Origin: Undaria pinnatifida
Lineage: Eukaryota > Sar > Phaeophyceae > Laminariales > Alariaceae
NCBI GenBank assembly: GCA_012845835.1
Contig: JABAKD010000007.1
Span: 5,409,358-5,473,357 of the forward strand
DNA length: 64,000 nt
Direction: 5' to 3'
In this document: piece after piece, positions 19,379 to 30,189 of the stretch
Numbering within the stretch: position 1 is the first letter of the stretch
Layout of the letters: each line of letters begins with the position of its first letter
The notes under the pieces: generated by a model
What the model was told of the DNA's origin: nothing
Databases searched by the model: none
What the model saw: only the letters and a program-made list of their open reading frames with translations
Translations under genes and position numbers: made by a program

Positions 19379-19646
19379 TGTTAAGATACGGCCTCGAAAG
19401 GCCTGAGAGTATCCGAATTTGAGATCATTTGGATGGGTTTCGTGTGATAAGGTTGGCGGTTTATATTCGGGGAAGTTAGGAATTAGATCGGAGGCACGCG
19501 CCTCCGATCTCAGAACTATCCCGGGCTATGGTGGAAACGAATAAAGCTACAACTCTACGAAGGAACGAAAGTGAGTACTCCGAGGACCTTACTCAATTGG
19601 CAGACCTGCAGGGGGCACTCTGTGTCCCCCACCTATTAATTTCACA
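19379..19646 (+). repeat. 3' LTR (268 bp)
   Basis: Same sequence as the 5' LTR except for A-to-G in TTTCGTATG, C-to-A in TTAGCTCGG, C-to-A in GGGCTCTGG, and one missing base in CAGAAGCTATC. AATAAA lies at 19540-19545. It is followed by GTTA (19647-19650), the target duplication. Confidence 0.95.
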
Positions 19647-19729
19647 GTTAACAGCACGTCAGCCTACGAGACTCAGAAAACGGCGCTGACAAGCCAAATG
19701 GTTCAAAGTCCAGCACAGCCAAGCGAAGC

Positions 19730-20115
19730 AAAGAATATACAGGCAAAGCGAAGCCACGCCAAGCGGAGCCAAGCCAAGCCAAGCGAAATAAAGCCAAGCC
19801 AAGCCAAGCCAAGCCAAGCCAAGCCAAGCCAAGCCAAGCCAAGCCAAGCCAAGCCAAGCCAAGCCAAGCCAAGCCAAGCCAAGCCAAGCCAAGCCAAGCC
19901 AAGCCAAGCCAAGCCAAGCCAAGCCAAGCCAAGCCAAGCCAAGCCAAGCCAAGCCAAGCCAAGACAAGCCAAGCCAAGCCAAGCCAAGACAAGCCAAGAC
20001 AAGCCAAGACAAACCAAGACAAGCCAAGCCAAGCCAAGCCAAGCCAAGCCACGCAAAGCCTAGCCGAGCCAAGCCAAGCCGAACCAAGCCGAACCAAGCC
20101 GAGCCAAGCCAAGCA
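19730..20115. repeat. (AAGCC)n pentanucleotide tract
   Basis: Nearly pure AAGCC units from about 19785 to 19965, degenerating at both ends (AAGACAAGCC, CGAGCC, CGAACC variants) to about 20115. The long ORFs on both strands here are simple read-throughs of a 5-bp repeat. It starts about 80 bp after the chromovirus, so the element inserted beside a simple-repeat locus. Confidence 0.95.
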
Positions 20116-20379
20116 AAGCGAACCCGACCAACGTAAACCACCGACACCAAACCCGACCCGACCTTAACCTGACCTCTAGCACAACGCACCGAAACTGCCT
20201 TCAAATCACGCCTTGTTCCCTTAAAAAACTGAACTTAGTAGTCTAATTGTTTATATTTTTGACATTCTGGTCGTCGGGCGAGACCCGCATGAAAAATCGC
20301 CCGCCGTCCAGGCGGGAAAGATCCTTTTGGGGGCGCGCCGTCCCAATATTCGCCTCTCACTAAACATGAGCACACTATT

Positions 20380-20729
20380 CCACTTTTAGGTGCCCCTCAA
20401 AATGGTACTAGCAACAACCACTTTCAATACAATCTCCAAGCACCTCTTGATCCCGTTGGAGCCCCTAAAACCCGCTGCTATACTAATCCCAAGTAGTTTG
20501 TGTTTCTCACTGAAAAGGAGTTTAGCAACTATGTAGGCGCAGCTCTCAAGAGGTCACTTGGCAGCAAACAATTGCGAAAGCCATGATCAACTGCTATTAC
20601 GATCACGTGGGGTTACTGTGCGTGCCATTCGATAACGTTCCACCCCCAAACCTTAATGATGAAAACATCGTTACGAAAACCACAGCGACAAAGCGTAAGC
20701 GAAGGAACTGGAAACTGAAGCGTTAGTTC
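20380..20729 (+). pseudogene. Unrecognised coding-like remnant
   Basis: Two frames show protein-like composition. One reads NGTSNNHFQYNLQAPLDPVG, then FLTEKEFSNYVGAALKRSLG (about 20398-20570). The second reads from 20541 through MINCYYDHVGLLCVPFDNVP to a basic tail TKRKRRNWKLKR, stopping at 20726. A single frame change could join them. The protein is not recognised. It could be a decayed gene or transposon ORF. Confidence 0.3.
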
Positions 20730-22174
20730 AACCACTGAACCACTCAGTTAGCGCTGGCTGAGTGGCTAAAGTGGTTTATTTGCTTTTATAACTGGGCAGA
20801 GTAGATGAACCTATAGCAAGACAATACCTAACACTCTACCCCTGGTTTTGTTCTATATCACCGAGCAAGATTTGATTCACCAATAGAGAGACTAAAACCT
20901 ACCAATTCGTAAACCAGTATCCATCATAAACGGCAGTATGTATAATATAACAGTATGTATAATATACTAACATATACCACGACAAAGATACACAATCTAC
21001 AATTAATTGGCGTTGCTTGTCCAACGTCCCATTCTCATGTTCGCAATACATCCAAACAAAACTCGCGGACCGTGCTCGTTAGGATATCGCCTATAGCCTT
21101 CAGGGCATTGTGGGGTATCCAACACACGATAGGCCAACGCCAGGCGAATTCGAACACAAACGAAGTGTAACCCCGCGAGATTTGCAGCTAATGGCGGGTG
21201 ATGTCCTCCCTGCCCCCCTCCATTTTGCTTTCAAACGCAAGCACACAAAAATCTCGCGCCAAGTCCTCTAGACACTGGTCCACATCTAAGGTAGCATGTG
21301 CACGAGTCGAGGAACATCAGTGTGTTAGGGACATTTCCTTCTCAACGTGGTATGGTTCCTTGAGCACGGGCACCTCCTGCAACGTAAATGGCTCGCAGAC
21401 AAAAAATCAGCCCTTTCCTGCGCCTTACCCATCCCCTTGTGCGCTCCTTGCCCTCCTCGATTAATCTCCGCGAACATCAAACAAACAAACTCGTTGACAC
21501 CGACGTTGTTACGGTAGAGTGTGGTATTATACCCCCTTTTCCACGATCGGGTTTGAGCCCCACTCGTACGAGCGACTCTCAGTCTCACTGGCGCAGCGTG
21601 GGTCACTGCAGTTTCCATATTACGGGTTCATATTGCAAACTGTGTACAGCACCGAAACCTATAATACCGCAAACCAAGCGGGGATTCGCCCACACGAGCG
21701 TCGACCTTGAGGAAGCACTGCTAAACGGACCCACAAGTGGGCCCCGCGCCGTACGTACTCTTGGCCGCAAATTCGATCCTTCCCACCCCTCACACTAAAA
21801 GCAACGAATGAAGTATACATAACACACGCGGCTTGCATTAATATGGGTTTCTCGACGAGATTCCGCGATCTCACGGCCGAGCTGTTGTTTCTACATACCG
21901 TAACAAGCACAACACAATAAGAAAAATCACGCGCTCTAGACTATGTTGACACTGCCAAATATATAACATCCCATACGATACAGTAGGGGTGTGGGTGCCA
22001 TGTTGCGGCGGTATGTGCTAGCCGAGACCACCCAAAAGTATGCCGGACACCGCCAGAAATAGGTTTACTGTAGTACCTTTTTTTTTTTGTTTATCCTCCG
22101 GCGGATGGGGAAAAATAAAGCTTTAGCTCACCACACTTCCACGTATTTTCATACGCGTCGTGTGTCGATTTAAC
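20730..22174. other. No recognisable feature
   Basis: AT-richer sequence with only short ORFs (up to 136 codons at 21388-21798, plus) and no recognisable domain. A 22-base direct repeat (CAGTATGTATAATATA-type) occurs at about 20935-20965. Confidence 0.4.
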
Positions 22175-22700
22175 TCAGTTGCTTTCGCAGCCCAACGCTA
22201 GCTGGCGCACCCTTCGGGTCCCATTGTAGGTATAGCGTAAGCTGTCCCTATCAGTGGTCTTCGTTACAACCCGCGCTGCCGTTGTATACGGGTGCGTGTG
22301 TATGTCGACCCGGCCTGTCCCCTGAGGGTCAGTTTCGGTGGAGATAGCCACCCGGAATGTCATCTTTCCGGGTAGTGTGGGAATTGCGCAAGCTCACCCA
22401 CTAACAAACCCCTGGCCATGGGAGATGGCCTTCCGCCGGACTTGGTCCAGTTACGGTCCACCCTACCCATTCGGGCGTTGGTCCTCGGTAGTACCCTATA
22501 CAGCCACTAGTACACTGGGCTTCAGTGGTCACAAGCGATTTCACCTGCAGGGTACAAACCGGTAATAGGCGCTTGTCAACCGGCACTATAGTAAGGAGGA
22601 CCCCGCTGAAGGCGCAGCCCCTCGGGCGCTCTGTATAGTCGTCCATGTCTTGAAGGGCGAGAACGAGGAACAGGTGGGCGTGGCCTGGCTTTTTAAACAA
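22175..22700 (-). other. Unrecognised minus-strand ORF pair
   Basis: Two minus-strand frames, 22401-22700 (99 codons) and 22175-22363 (62 codons), lie head to tail. They have mixed, protein-like composition (GCIGYYRGPTPEWVGW; HTHPYTTAARVVTKTTDRDS) but no motif I can name. Could be one decayed gene or chance. Confidence 0.2.
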
Positions 22701-23867
22701 TCAATGCACCTGGTACACGGCCGAGGCGATCATAGCCTGTTGACGTTAAACGACGGCGCGACGCGAGGGGAAGAGGGCGCACATGACTATCTCTTATCGC
22801 AGCTGCTTCAGGAACTCTAGTCAGACGCATGCTACGTGCAAGGTAAGGGTGCATCAAGACAGTTCTGAAGATCGTTCCTCACCTGAGGACCTCTAGGTAC
22901 CCCACCCGACAACCGACGGAAAAATAGCTAAGGTGACATCATACTGTTGTTGATATTCCCCGAATTAGCAATCTCATGTCCAAACGGCCTAGTCCATGTA
23001 AAGCAAAGCTGTTCTGGGAAAACAATCGCGTTTTTTCCCGAGCTTTTTAGGTTTTTAGGAGCCCTCTCGTCATTCAGACACCGTTTTCCTCCAGCCAAGA
23101 CGTGCTACCTGTATCGTCCCACACGCGTCACCATCCCCACACATTATGCCTCTGAAGTTTCAAGCCAAGGCGAATGGGCAGCGACCACCCGCATTATTAC
23201 CAAAAAGGCATTCGCAGCTATTGTCATAACCCGTGAGATAGAGTGCAGAGCACAGCATGCAAGCACTACTAGCTAATACTGTTGAAAATATGGCGCTACA
23301 GAGTACTAAATATATTAGGACCACGGACTTGATGAAGGCGACGAAAGGATGTGCGAATAGGCAGACGCCAGTGGACAACGGCAACGAGGACAGCAACGGC
23401 AAACGAATGAACACAACGAGAACAAGAACAAGACGGACTTACCAATACGAAGAACACAAAAAAAAATCCAGCAATAATGAAGCCAAAGAAAGGCGAAAAT
23501 AAAGAAGGGCAGAAACGAAGCAAGCAACAATAATTAGTCTGAACCAATAAAAAAGCTTTCTTTCACTTTTTTTCACTTTCTTAAGGCTGAGTTTCTTTTC
23601 GGTTACTCTCTTTTTAGTGGCGCGATCATTTTTCTCACTGTCATCGGAAAGGCAAAATTATCATGAAAGAGAATCGGCTGCTATAGACCTGAACATGAAC
23701 AGAATAACAAGGAACGCAAGAACAACGACGAACCAGCCGCATAATTTGTGTTTTTCCCAATGTCAGCTGGTATTAGCCACTCGCTCGTCAACACTAAGCC
23801 CAACCAGCGTCCGTGCAGGTACATCCTCATGTATAAACATGTTCTTATGAAAAACAGTACACTCCGG
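22701..23867. other. No recognisable gene; A-rich tract
   Basis: Short ORFs only. 23330-23530 is strongly purine-rich on the plus strand (GAACAAGAACAAGA-like runs), and this explains the ORFs on the minus strand there. Confidence 0.4.
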
Positions 23868-24170
23868 CCGTGATATAGAAACTTTCGTCGAAACTTGTGT
23901 GTTGCAAGCTGTATGATGTTCCGATCGCGCGTATCGCTGGGTGTATGGCTGCATGAAGGGTATAGATCAGTGACTCCCTTTATAACTAGCTTGTACCAGG
24001 GTCAACAGAACAGGGCGATGTTAATCAATCCGTGCACGGAACCTGTTGAACCCGTTTTTGAGGGGTACAAAACCTGACGGTTGTGGAGTGCGTCACTTTA
24101 CCATGTATGTATGTCCTGTACGTAGTATAGCCGGTGGGGGAAGAGGTGTTTTTTCAAGCTTACGGGGGGA
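23868..24170 (+). repeat. Diverged R1 arm
   Basis: Matches the R1 consensus in order (ACTTTCGTCGAAACTTGTG, CCGATCGCGCGTAT, CCAGGGTCAACAG, GGCGATGTTAAT, CCGTTTTTGAGGGG, ACGGTTGTGGAG), but is more diverged than the other copies. The next 200 bases end in an M3-like terminus (about 24300-24373: GTGTTGCACCTGTATCGTAC). Confidence 0.6.
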
Positions 24171-24793
24171 AAGAGTCATGCACCAAACCTGATTCCAATA
24201 CTTTTCTTCGGTTCCGAGGAGTGACACTAGTTTACTATATATATGTAGCCTAATATGCGCAGAGCCGTGTTCGTGGGGGCGGCAACGGTATCCCCAGCAA
24301 TTACGGGTTACCCCACAACTCCCAAATTGAGAAAAACCCAGAAAAAAGTGTTGCACCTGTATCGTACACGCGTCAAAAACAACCCAACGTTACTCCAAAA
24401 TGCATATTAATCGAGGGAGGGGAGAGTATGTATTTTTTTCAGCGTAAAACATAGGGAGGTTAGGTCCTTTTTCACTATCGCGTTTTTAGCCACTCGCACG
24501 GGTGAACCTACTACATCCTATTCTTGGCAAGAAATATTACTCGTACGAGGCCTCATGTGCTTGGCGCACAGCTTTGAAACAGCGCCCCAGTGGGCATTCA
24601 TATGACAAAATTAAAGTATTGGCACGAAACGTTTACACAGACAGCAAGGAACGTGGGAGTCACTCGCGCCAGTGACACTGAGCGACTCGAAAAAAAGGTC
24701 CCAACAGGGGGTAGCCCCATACTGCAGCCTTGGTGGCAAACAACAACAACACACATAGATAGTACATAATACTACTTGAAAAAAAATATATAT

Positions 24794-25692
24794 ACGCTCC
24801 AGTTGTGAGATCGAAGATTTTGTGGAAACTCATCTTTGCAAGCGGTGTGTGATACTCCGATCGCGCGTATTACGGGTTGTGTGTCCTCATTTAGGATATT
24901 GGTCGGCGACTCCCCTTGCAACTACAGTGTAGCTATCAGGGTCAAAAGGGTGATATTAGTCAGTCTGTGCGCGGAAACTGTAAAAAGACCCGTTTTTGAC
25001 GGAGACAAAATCTGACGGCTGTGGAAGGACAAACTATATAATAACAAGTCCCTACATCTATGCGACCTAAAGCTGTTGGAAATCCCTTGCCCCCCCCTCG
25101 CCTCCGGCGCATGCTACGACAGAGTTACCAGTTTTCCTCTGAAATATTTTCTGAAGGACGGGGCTCCTTGCCCCGCAAACTCGCCGGAAATGGGCCATTT
25201 TTTTTTGCATCATTCTCGTTGTGTACCTAGGCCATTTAAGTTTTCATCCGGTAGTCTAGTAGTTTTGGTATTCTACAAATAAATCGTTTTTTTTTGGGAG
25301 AAGTGTTAAACTCCCAAATTGAGGAACTTCATAAATACAGTGGTGCACCCCTATCATAGCACGCGCCACCCTTCTCCCCTCACCCCCTCGAACACTCCGC
25401 CCTCTCCTCACTGGTTCTACGACTTACTACAGCATACACTTGATAAAAACTGATGCATTTCCTTCCACATACAGCTGTCAGATTTTGTTCCTCCAAAACG
25501 GGTTTTATAGTTTCCGCGCGCAGGCTGCCTAACATCACCTTCTTGACCCTGATAGCTACACTGTAGTTCCAAGGGGAGTCACCGACCTATATCCTTAATG
25601 AGGACACACAACTCGTAATACGCGCGATCGGAGTATCACACACAGCTTGCAAAGATGAGTTTCGACAAAATATTCGATCTCACAGCTGGAGT
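24794..25692. mobile_element. R1 inverted-repeat element (900 bp) with M3 nested inside
   Basis: The left arm (24794-25034, plus) and right arm (25425-25692, minus) are inverted copies of about 240-270 bp. Shared landmarks are CTCCAGCTGTGAGATCGAAG, CATCTTTGCAAGCTGTGTGT, TCCGATCGCGCGTATTACGG, GTCGGCGACTCCCCTTG, AGCTATCAGGGTCAA, GTCTGTGCGCGGAAACT and AAATCTGACAGCTGTGG. The centre holds an M3 copy (25107-25368) with its own terminal inverted repeats. No transposase is seen. The boundary duplication is unclear because both ends abut AT-rich sequence. Confidence 0.75.
25107..25368. mobile_element. M3 MITE copy nested in R1
   Basis: Left end GGCGCATGCTACGACAGAG, right end CCCCTATCATAGCACGCGCC. Internal landmarks GACGGGGCTCCTT, CATTCTCGTTGTGTACCTAGG and CTCCCAAATTGAGG are shared with the 54.1-kb copy. 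It contains no ORF. Confidence 0.7.
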
Positions 25693-25870
25693 GTTTTTTT
25701 TTTTCTTCTATCAATATAACATCAGATTTGCCGATAAAATTGCGAAACTAGTTATACTCGTTTTAGTCAAAAGGAATGTTACACATTAGTCTATATATAC
25801 GATTCTAAAGCGCAGAAGATACGAAATATTGAGTGGGCATTTTGACCCTTTCTCACCTCGATTACTCCTT

Positions 25871-26425
25871 TCACGCCGTGACAGTCCGAATGTACGGTGC
25901 GATGCTTGAGTTCACAGCAGTAAGAGAGTAATCGGTGCGGTACCGCCCGATCGAATAAACCTTCTCCTTGTAAAGTGTCCACACTCCGTCTTCCTGCTTA
26001 AAATAGCCGTAAACCCGCAGCTCCTTACACCCATCAGGGAACTGAACCTCCGTCGGCTGAGTCGCATTTTTCTTTCCCATGCGTTGGTCTCTGGTCAAGA
26101 CGTAATCCTCCGCCTCCATTTGCGTGGTTTTCCCTTCTTCTTTTCCCACGCCCGCTGAAATCGCCCCGCCCGTGTCGCCCACCTTGGCGTGTGCATTCAT
26201 GGTTCTTTCGACGTGTTCTCGATACGCTTTAATCCTCAGTCTGTTCTCCTGTACAACCCAGTACGACACGTCATGCTTGCTCTTATTTCTTAGAGTTAAC
26301 TTCGCGGGTCTTCCCCAAGGTGTACGAACTTTCGTCGAGGCAAAGGATTCGTCATCTTGTATAATAGAATCCGACCGAACATCCGCCCGCCGGCGCAGCC
26401 AAGGGCAGCCTAAGCACGTTCCCAT
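25871..26425 (-). CDS. Possible single-exon gene, 184 residues, unknown family
   Basis: An open frame from ATG 26425 (context GCGCCATGG, favourable) to a stop at 25871. Composition is protein-like, without low complexity. The N-terminus MGTCLGC has Gly2 and Cys4/Cys7, consistent with N-acylation (myristoyl/palmitoyl), though position 6 is Gly rather than Ser/Thr. A central segment (KLTLRNKSKHDVSYWVVQEN) reads like the first strands of a beta-sandwich. A charged helix/linker follows (residues about 65-120), then a second strand-rich block, PDGCKELRVYGYFKQEDGVW and TLYKEKVYSIGRY. I do not recognise the family. It lies between R1 arms and an M2 element, with an AT-rich upstream patch about 75-95 bp from the ATG. 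It could be a host gene or a gene carried by a repeat. Confidence 0.45.
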   Translation of the reverse strand: MGTCLGCPWLRRRADVRSDSIIQDDESFASTKVRTPWGRPAKLTLRNKSKHDVSYWVVQENRLRIKAYREHVERTMNAHAKVGDTGGAISAGVGKEEGKTTQMEAEDYVLTRDQRMGKKNATQPTEVQFPDGCKELRVYGYFKQEDGVWTLYKEKVYSIGRYRTDYSLTAVNSSIAPYIRTVTA

Positions 26426-26602
26426 GGCGCGGCCGATAAGATTTCCGACGGAGTCCTGCGTTCGTTCCTGGTTGGATTGATGGGCCCCTTTCGGTATTTT
26501 AGTATTATTGTTGCTCGCACGTTGTCGTGTGTGCGGGTTTTCTTCTTTCCGGTTTCAGGAAGGGTTTCCTGGCTGAATTATCTCGTAAGGGACATCTTCC
26601 AC

Positions 26603-26838
26603 GATAGCCCCCCCCCCCCAAACCAGCGATTGTCTTTAACGAACGTTTTCGGGCTGCTCGACACGAGGAAGCATGCTATGAAAAATGCAACGAACACATA
26701 TTTTCTTTTTAACAGAAGACTGGCTGTCGAACTATGACGTCGGCGGGACAAGGGGCACCGTATTTAAGGAGATACGGCCGGGAGCTAGTTTCAAAACCGA
26801 CGATTTCCCAAAAAAAACGTTGGGGGGGTGGGGCTACC
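26603..26838. mobile_element. M2 MITE-like element (236 bp)
   Basis: Ends are GATAGCCCC followed by a C-run, and (reverse complement) GGTAGCCCCACCCCCCAACG. Internal landmarks are GCGATTGTCTTTAACGAACG, GGAGATACGGCCGGGAGCT and CCGACGATTTCCC. A second, better-delimited copy is at 52854-53068, and a remnant at about 2110-2212. No ORF. Confidence 0.65.
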
Positions 26839-27136
26839 GTAGAACGACTCAGGGGGGGCTAGATGACGTGTACCGTGAGTAGAGGTGCGGGGTAGAGTGT
26901 ATACGTGTGCACATCAGAGCACGAAGAAACGTGCATCGGCCCGCGGAAAGGCGAGAAGAATGATCCAGGTGCTCCAGCCATACACTTTACTACTTGGAGT
27001 TGTATTTGTGTACGCGCTCTCCAAATGTGGCGCATATTGTTGTAGATACTCTACTCGATTCATGATAAGATGTAAAGAGTGGTTTCGAGAACGTCTTGCG
27101 TCTCTCAGCCTCGACAAACATATAAATAGCAATTTC

Positions 27137-27172
27137 AACAAAATCTTCGATCTCACAGCTGGAATGTATTTT
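27137..27172 (-). repeat. Isolated R1 terminus
   Basis: CAAAATCTTCGATCTCACAG followed by CTGGAATGTATTTTTTTTC matches only the outer ~35 bp of R1. It is a solo terminus. Confidence 0.6.
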
Positions 27173-27273
27173 TTTTCTTATAAAACTATAATGTTCTGGA
27201 TGGTCAGCTAGAGAATATCCAGCTCAGCTATGCCGAACAATACTCGAAGTATTCCATAAAGAATGAGGTGGTC

Positions 27274-27345
27274 GCCCCGGTGGTCTAGTGGTAATATTGA
27301 GCGCGTAGTGTAGCCTGGGTAAGCATACTTCGACGCGAGTCGAGA
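27274..27345 (+). ncRNA. tRNA-like head, probable SINE
   Basis: GCCCCGGTGGTCTAGTGG begins like a tRNA. The A box TGGTCTAGTGG (27281-27291) fits TRGYNNARNNG exactly. A B-box-like CTTCGACGCG follows at 27328-27337, 47 bases downstream. The 3' half does not pair with the 5' acceptor, so it is not a functional tRNA. It fits a tRNA-derived SINE promoter or a tRNA pseudogene. Confidence 0.4.
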
Positions 27346-28520
27346 CGAATGACGAGAGTGCTGAATTTTTCTTGAGATGAAAACGAAGGAGGGAGACCGT
27401 AGCGAGGATGGGGGAGAACAGCCTGCTTTTGTGAACCCGAAACTGAGTTACGCCTAAGAAGGGAGATGGCAGAAAGAAGATGTGGGAACGTAGTAGACGA
27501 CTAAATGAAGCAAAAACAAAAAAATGATGCGGATATACTATACACAGTATGAGCGTTGAGGTATGGCACCAGGTATATGCTCATGATGTGCTAGATAATA
27601 TGTATGTCGAACCCAAGAACAAACAGACCGAGAGACAGGGCTATCGAATGCAGCGCATTTACCTGCAGCATTGGCCCATCACACCGCCTCTTTGCAAATA
27701 TTTTGGACTTCGGCGAAACAACTGGGTCAAACGCATGCCCTTAGTGTCGGAGGTGGAGTGAGGAGCGTTAGTAAAAACTAAGTGAACTGGTCGATAACCT
27801 GATCCTGATAGTTGGTACAACTGAGCACAATCTCCGGGCCGCGTTTCCTCTTCATCGGGTGTGTGAGGGAGATAATTTCCAGTGACATTTTGAAGAGCTG
27901 TTGCGTTGCATTATACTACCTTGTGTGATACAGAGGAAGGGAACATCACTCAGCGATCATCTGCCGCATGCCACGGCATGACTTTGTGAGCACGTCTAAC
28001 ACGAGCATCAGACCTGGACGCGGCATCAACAGGACCACCACATCTTCGACTTCCTGCAAACTGCAGGGCGTACAATCGTATATAATCTAATCTGAAATAG
28101 AATTGCATGCAGAAACAGTACAATGGTGTAGACCACACCAACCTAGTACTTAGGGTACTACGTGAGTACCGTCATGGTCGCCTCCCAATGTATGCCGAAC
28201 GAAGTACGCAGTTGGGCGTCCATACAGTAAACAAGCAATCCTTCAGAAACCTAGGCCGGTGTTCTGACTTGCATTTTTGCTCGATCGTGTTCATTGCAGG
28301 TGGCCTTGCATGATGAACACATAACCTCTTTCTTGCTCTATTTGCGATGTGTATCTCTGCCTCGTAGTTTAGTGTCTCAAAACACTTCGCTCTACGAGGC
28401 ATCGGCACGGTCATCGGTGGTGCTGGATGTGGATGGGTGGAAATTTCAGTTGAATGTCAATAACACACGCGTTCATTAGCCGCTATCCTTTGGGCACGCA
28501 ATATTATAAAATTGAAATAA
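27346..28520. other. No recognisable gene
   Basis: Purine-rich stretch (27350-27560) after the tRNA-like head, possibly the SINE body, then unassigned sequence with short ORFs. Confidence 0.35.
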
Positions 28521-29985
28521 ACTCCAGCTGTGAGATCGAATATTTTGTCGAAACTCATCTTTGCAAGCTGTGTGTGAGACTCCGATCACGCGTATTACGG
28601 GTTGTGCGTCCTCATTAAGGATATAGGTCGGCGACTTCCCTCGCAACTACAGTGTAGCTATCAGGGTCAACAGGGTGATGTTAGTCAGTCTGTGCGCGGA
28701 AACTATAAAACCTATTTCTGAGGGGAACAAAATCTGACAGCTGTGGAAGGAAATGCATTAGTTTATCAAGTGAATCCTGTAAGTCGAATAACCGGCGAGG
28801 GGAGGGCGGAGTTTTGAAGGACGTGGGGGCCTGATTTTGATCTAAAGGGGGGCGGGAGGGGGGAAGGGGGGAGGGACAGGTGGGGCAGCTCAATTTGTGC
28901 GTGGAAACTATAAATCCTTCTTGTGGGGGAGGGGGGGGGAATGTGGCGCGGGGTGGGGGGGGAGGGGGCTTTATTTAGGTCGCATAGATGTAGGGGGTTG
29001 CTATGCGCGTGGTGCTAGGTCTAGGCGATGGTGCGGGTGGTGGGGAAAGAAGGGGGCGTTGGGGGCGGGGGGGGGTGGGAATTGCAGCAGCGGCATGGAC
29101 GGCACGCAATATAAGTCAGGATATTAGACTAATAGTATATAAAATGTAGGTCTTCGACCGTGGGATCCGGAATCGGTAGTGCAATTAGGAAAAAGATCGT
29201 GCGATCTAGCAGTAGTGTAGCACGACGGCAGTGTAATGAGCTAGGGAATCTGCTCAGTACGAGTATAACAATGGTGGCATCCTGTCTTCAGCCACGCCGC
29301 GCGCTGATTGGCCCAGGTAATAGAACTCCGCGCCGGTACTTACGGGCAGGATTGTTCTTAGAAGGGCACAAGGACTCGATGTGATTGTCTGTGTTAGGGG
29401 TTGGTCTTCACTTCTACTTGAAGAATGCAGCACGTCACGCGCGTGGCTTTGTAGTAGTGTCCTACGCAGGCGGATAGCAGCTTGCACTCAGGAGTGACGT
29501 TTGGCATGACGCTTTGTATGTCTTGCAAGTACGAGAGCCGGTATGTGTGGCTTGGCCGGAGCCAAGCCAACTCTTCCACCTCTCCCCCCTTTCCTCTCTC
29601 CCATGAAGTCACTCGTGTATCCTGACCAAAACAAGCAAACCTTGCCCTATAACAATGAGATAATCAACTACCTACAACACTTGGACTTTAGACTATACTG
29701 CTGCCAGCCGTGGTCTCGTGATAGACACGCCTGTCTCTTCTGAGGTATCATGTATCGACAAGGATTCCCCAAGGCAAACATCTTAATACTTGGCGTCGTC
29801 GGCAGGACAGGTTGATTATCATCGCCTTGTTGAACCTGGTACTATCTACAGTGGTTCTAAGGACTGTCGCCGACCTACCGTAATAGGAATACTTCGTATA
29901 TATTTACGCGCGATCGGAGTATCACACACAGCTTGCAAAAATATGAGTTTTGACGAAATATTCGATCTCACAGCTGGAGTGTATT
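28521..29985. mobile_element. R1 inverted-repeat element (1.46 kb)
   Basis: The left arm starts ACTCCAGCTGTGAGATCGAA at 28521 and is well conserved to about 28770. It continues into a G-rich subterminal region (to about 29110) shared with the 58.3-kb copy. The right end is a shorter, more diverged inverted copy (about 29820-29985, ending TTCGATCTCACAGCTGGAGT). The centre, about 29110-29820, is not shared with other R1 copies seen here and has no recognisable ORF. Confidence 0.65.
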
Positions 29986-30023
29986 TTCATTTTTATTACT
30001 GAAGTATATGTTTAGACTAATGA

Positions 30024-30112
30024 GAACACACACAGTAGTACGCGCGATCGGAGTAACACAAAGCGTGCAACTATTTGAGTTGCGAGGAAATCTTCAATAT
30101 CGCAGCTGGATG
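30024..30112 (-). repeat. R1 terminal fragment, diverged
   Basis: AGTACGCGCGATCGGAGTAA, then TTTGAGTTGCGAGGAAATCT and TCGCAGCTGGATGTATT, a degraded inverted R1 end directly after the previous element. Confidence 0.55.
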
Positions 30113-30189
30113 TATTTTTAATGCTGTTTGAAATCTAATAAAATTTACTATTTAGACAAGTAAGTGAATTTAAATCCTAAAAACAATAA

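Larger units (their letters stand above)
6205..19646 (+). mobile_element. Complete-ended 13.4-kb Ty3/gypsy chromovirus, internally defective
   Basis: Two direct LTRs bound the element (6205-6473 and 19379-19646). They start TG and end CA, and are flanked by the same 4 bases GTTA at 6201-6204 and 19647-19650. Internal order on the plus strand: primer-binding site candidate, 3.7-kb leader with minisatellite, Gag, zinc knuckle, repeat block, NADAR domain, protease-like scrap, RNase H tail, integrase with chromodomain, 3' UTR, LTR. Typical Ty3/gypsy elements are 5-7 kb, so this one is about twice the usual size even though reverse transcriptase and most of RNase H are missing. The LTRs differ by 3 substitutions and one 1-bp indel, implying recent insertion, while Gag and Pol carry many frameshifts. 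The likely reading is a non-autonomous copy mobilised in trans. Uncorrected assembly indels are an alternative for some of the frameshifts. Confidence 0.9.

Noticed and set aside
19648-20204. Long ORFs on both strands (LAWLG and AKPSQ repeats)
   Set aside because: They are translations of the (AAGCC)n array, which is open in several frames at once.
27274-27345. Functional tRNA gene
   Set aside because: A and B boxes are present but the 3' half cannot pair with the acceptor stem and no anticodon arm is convincing.
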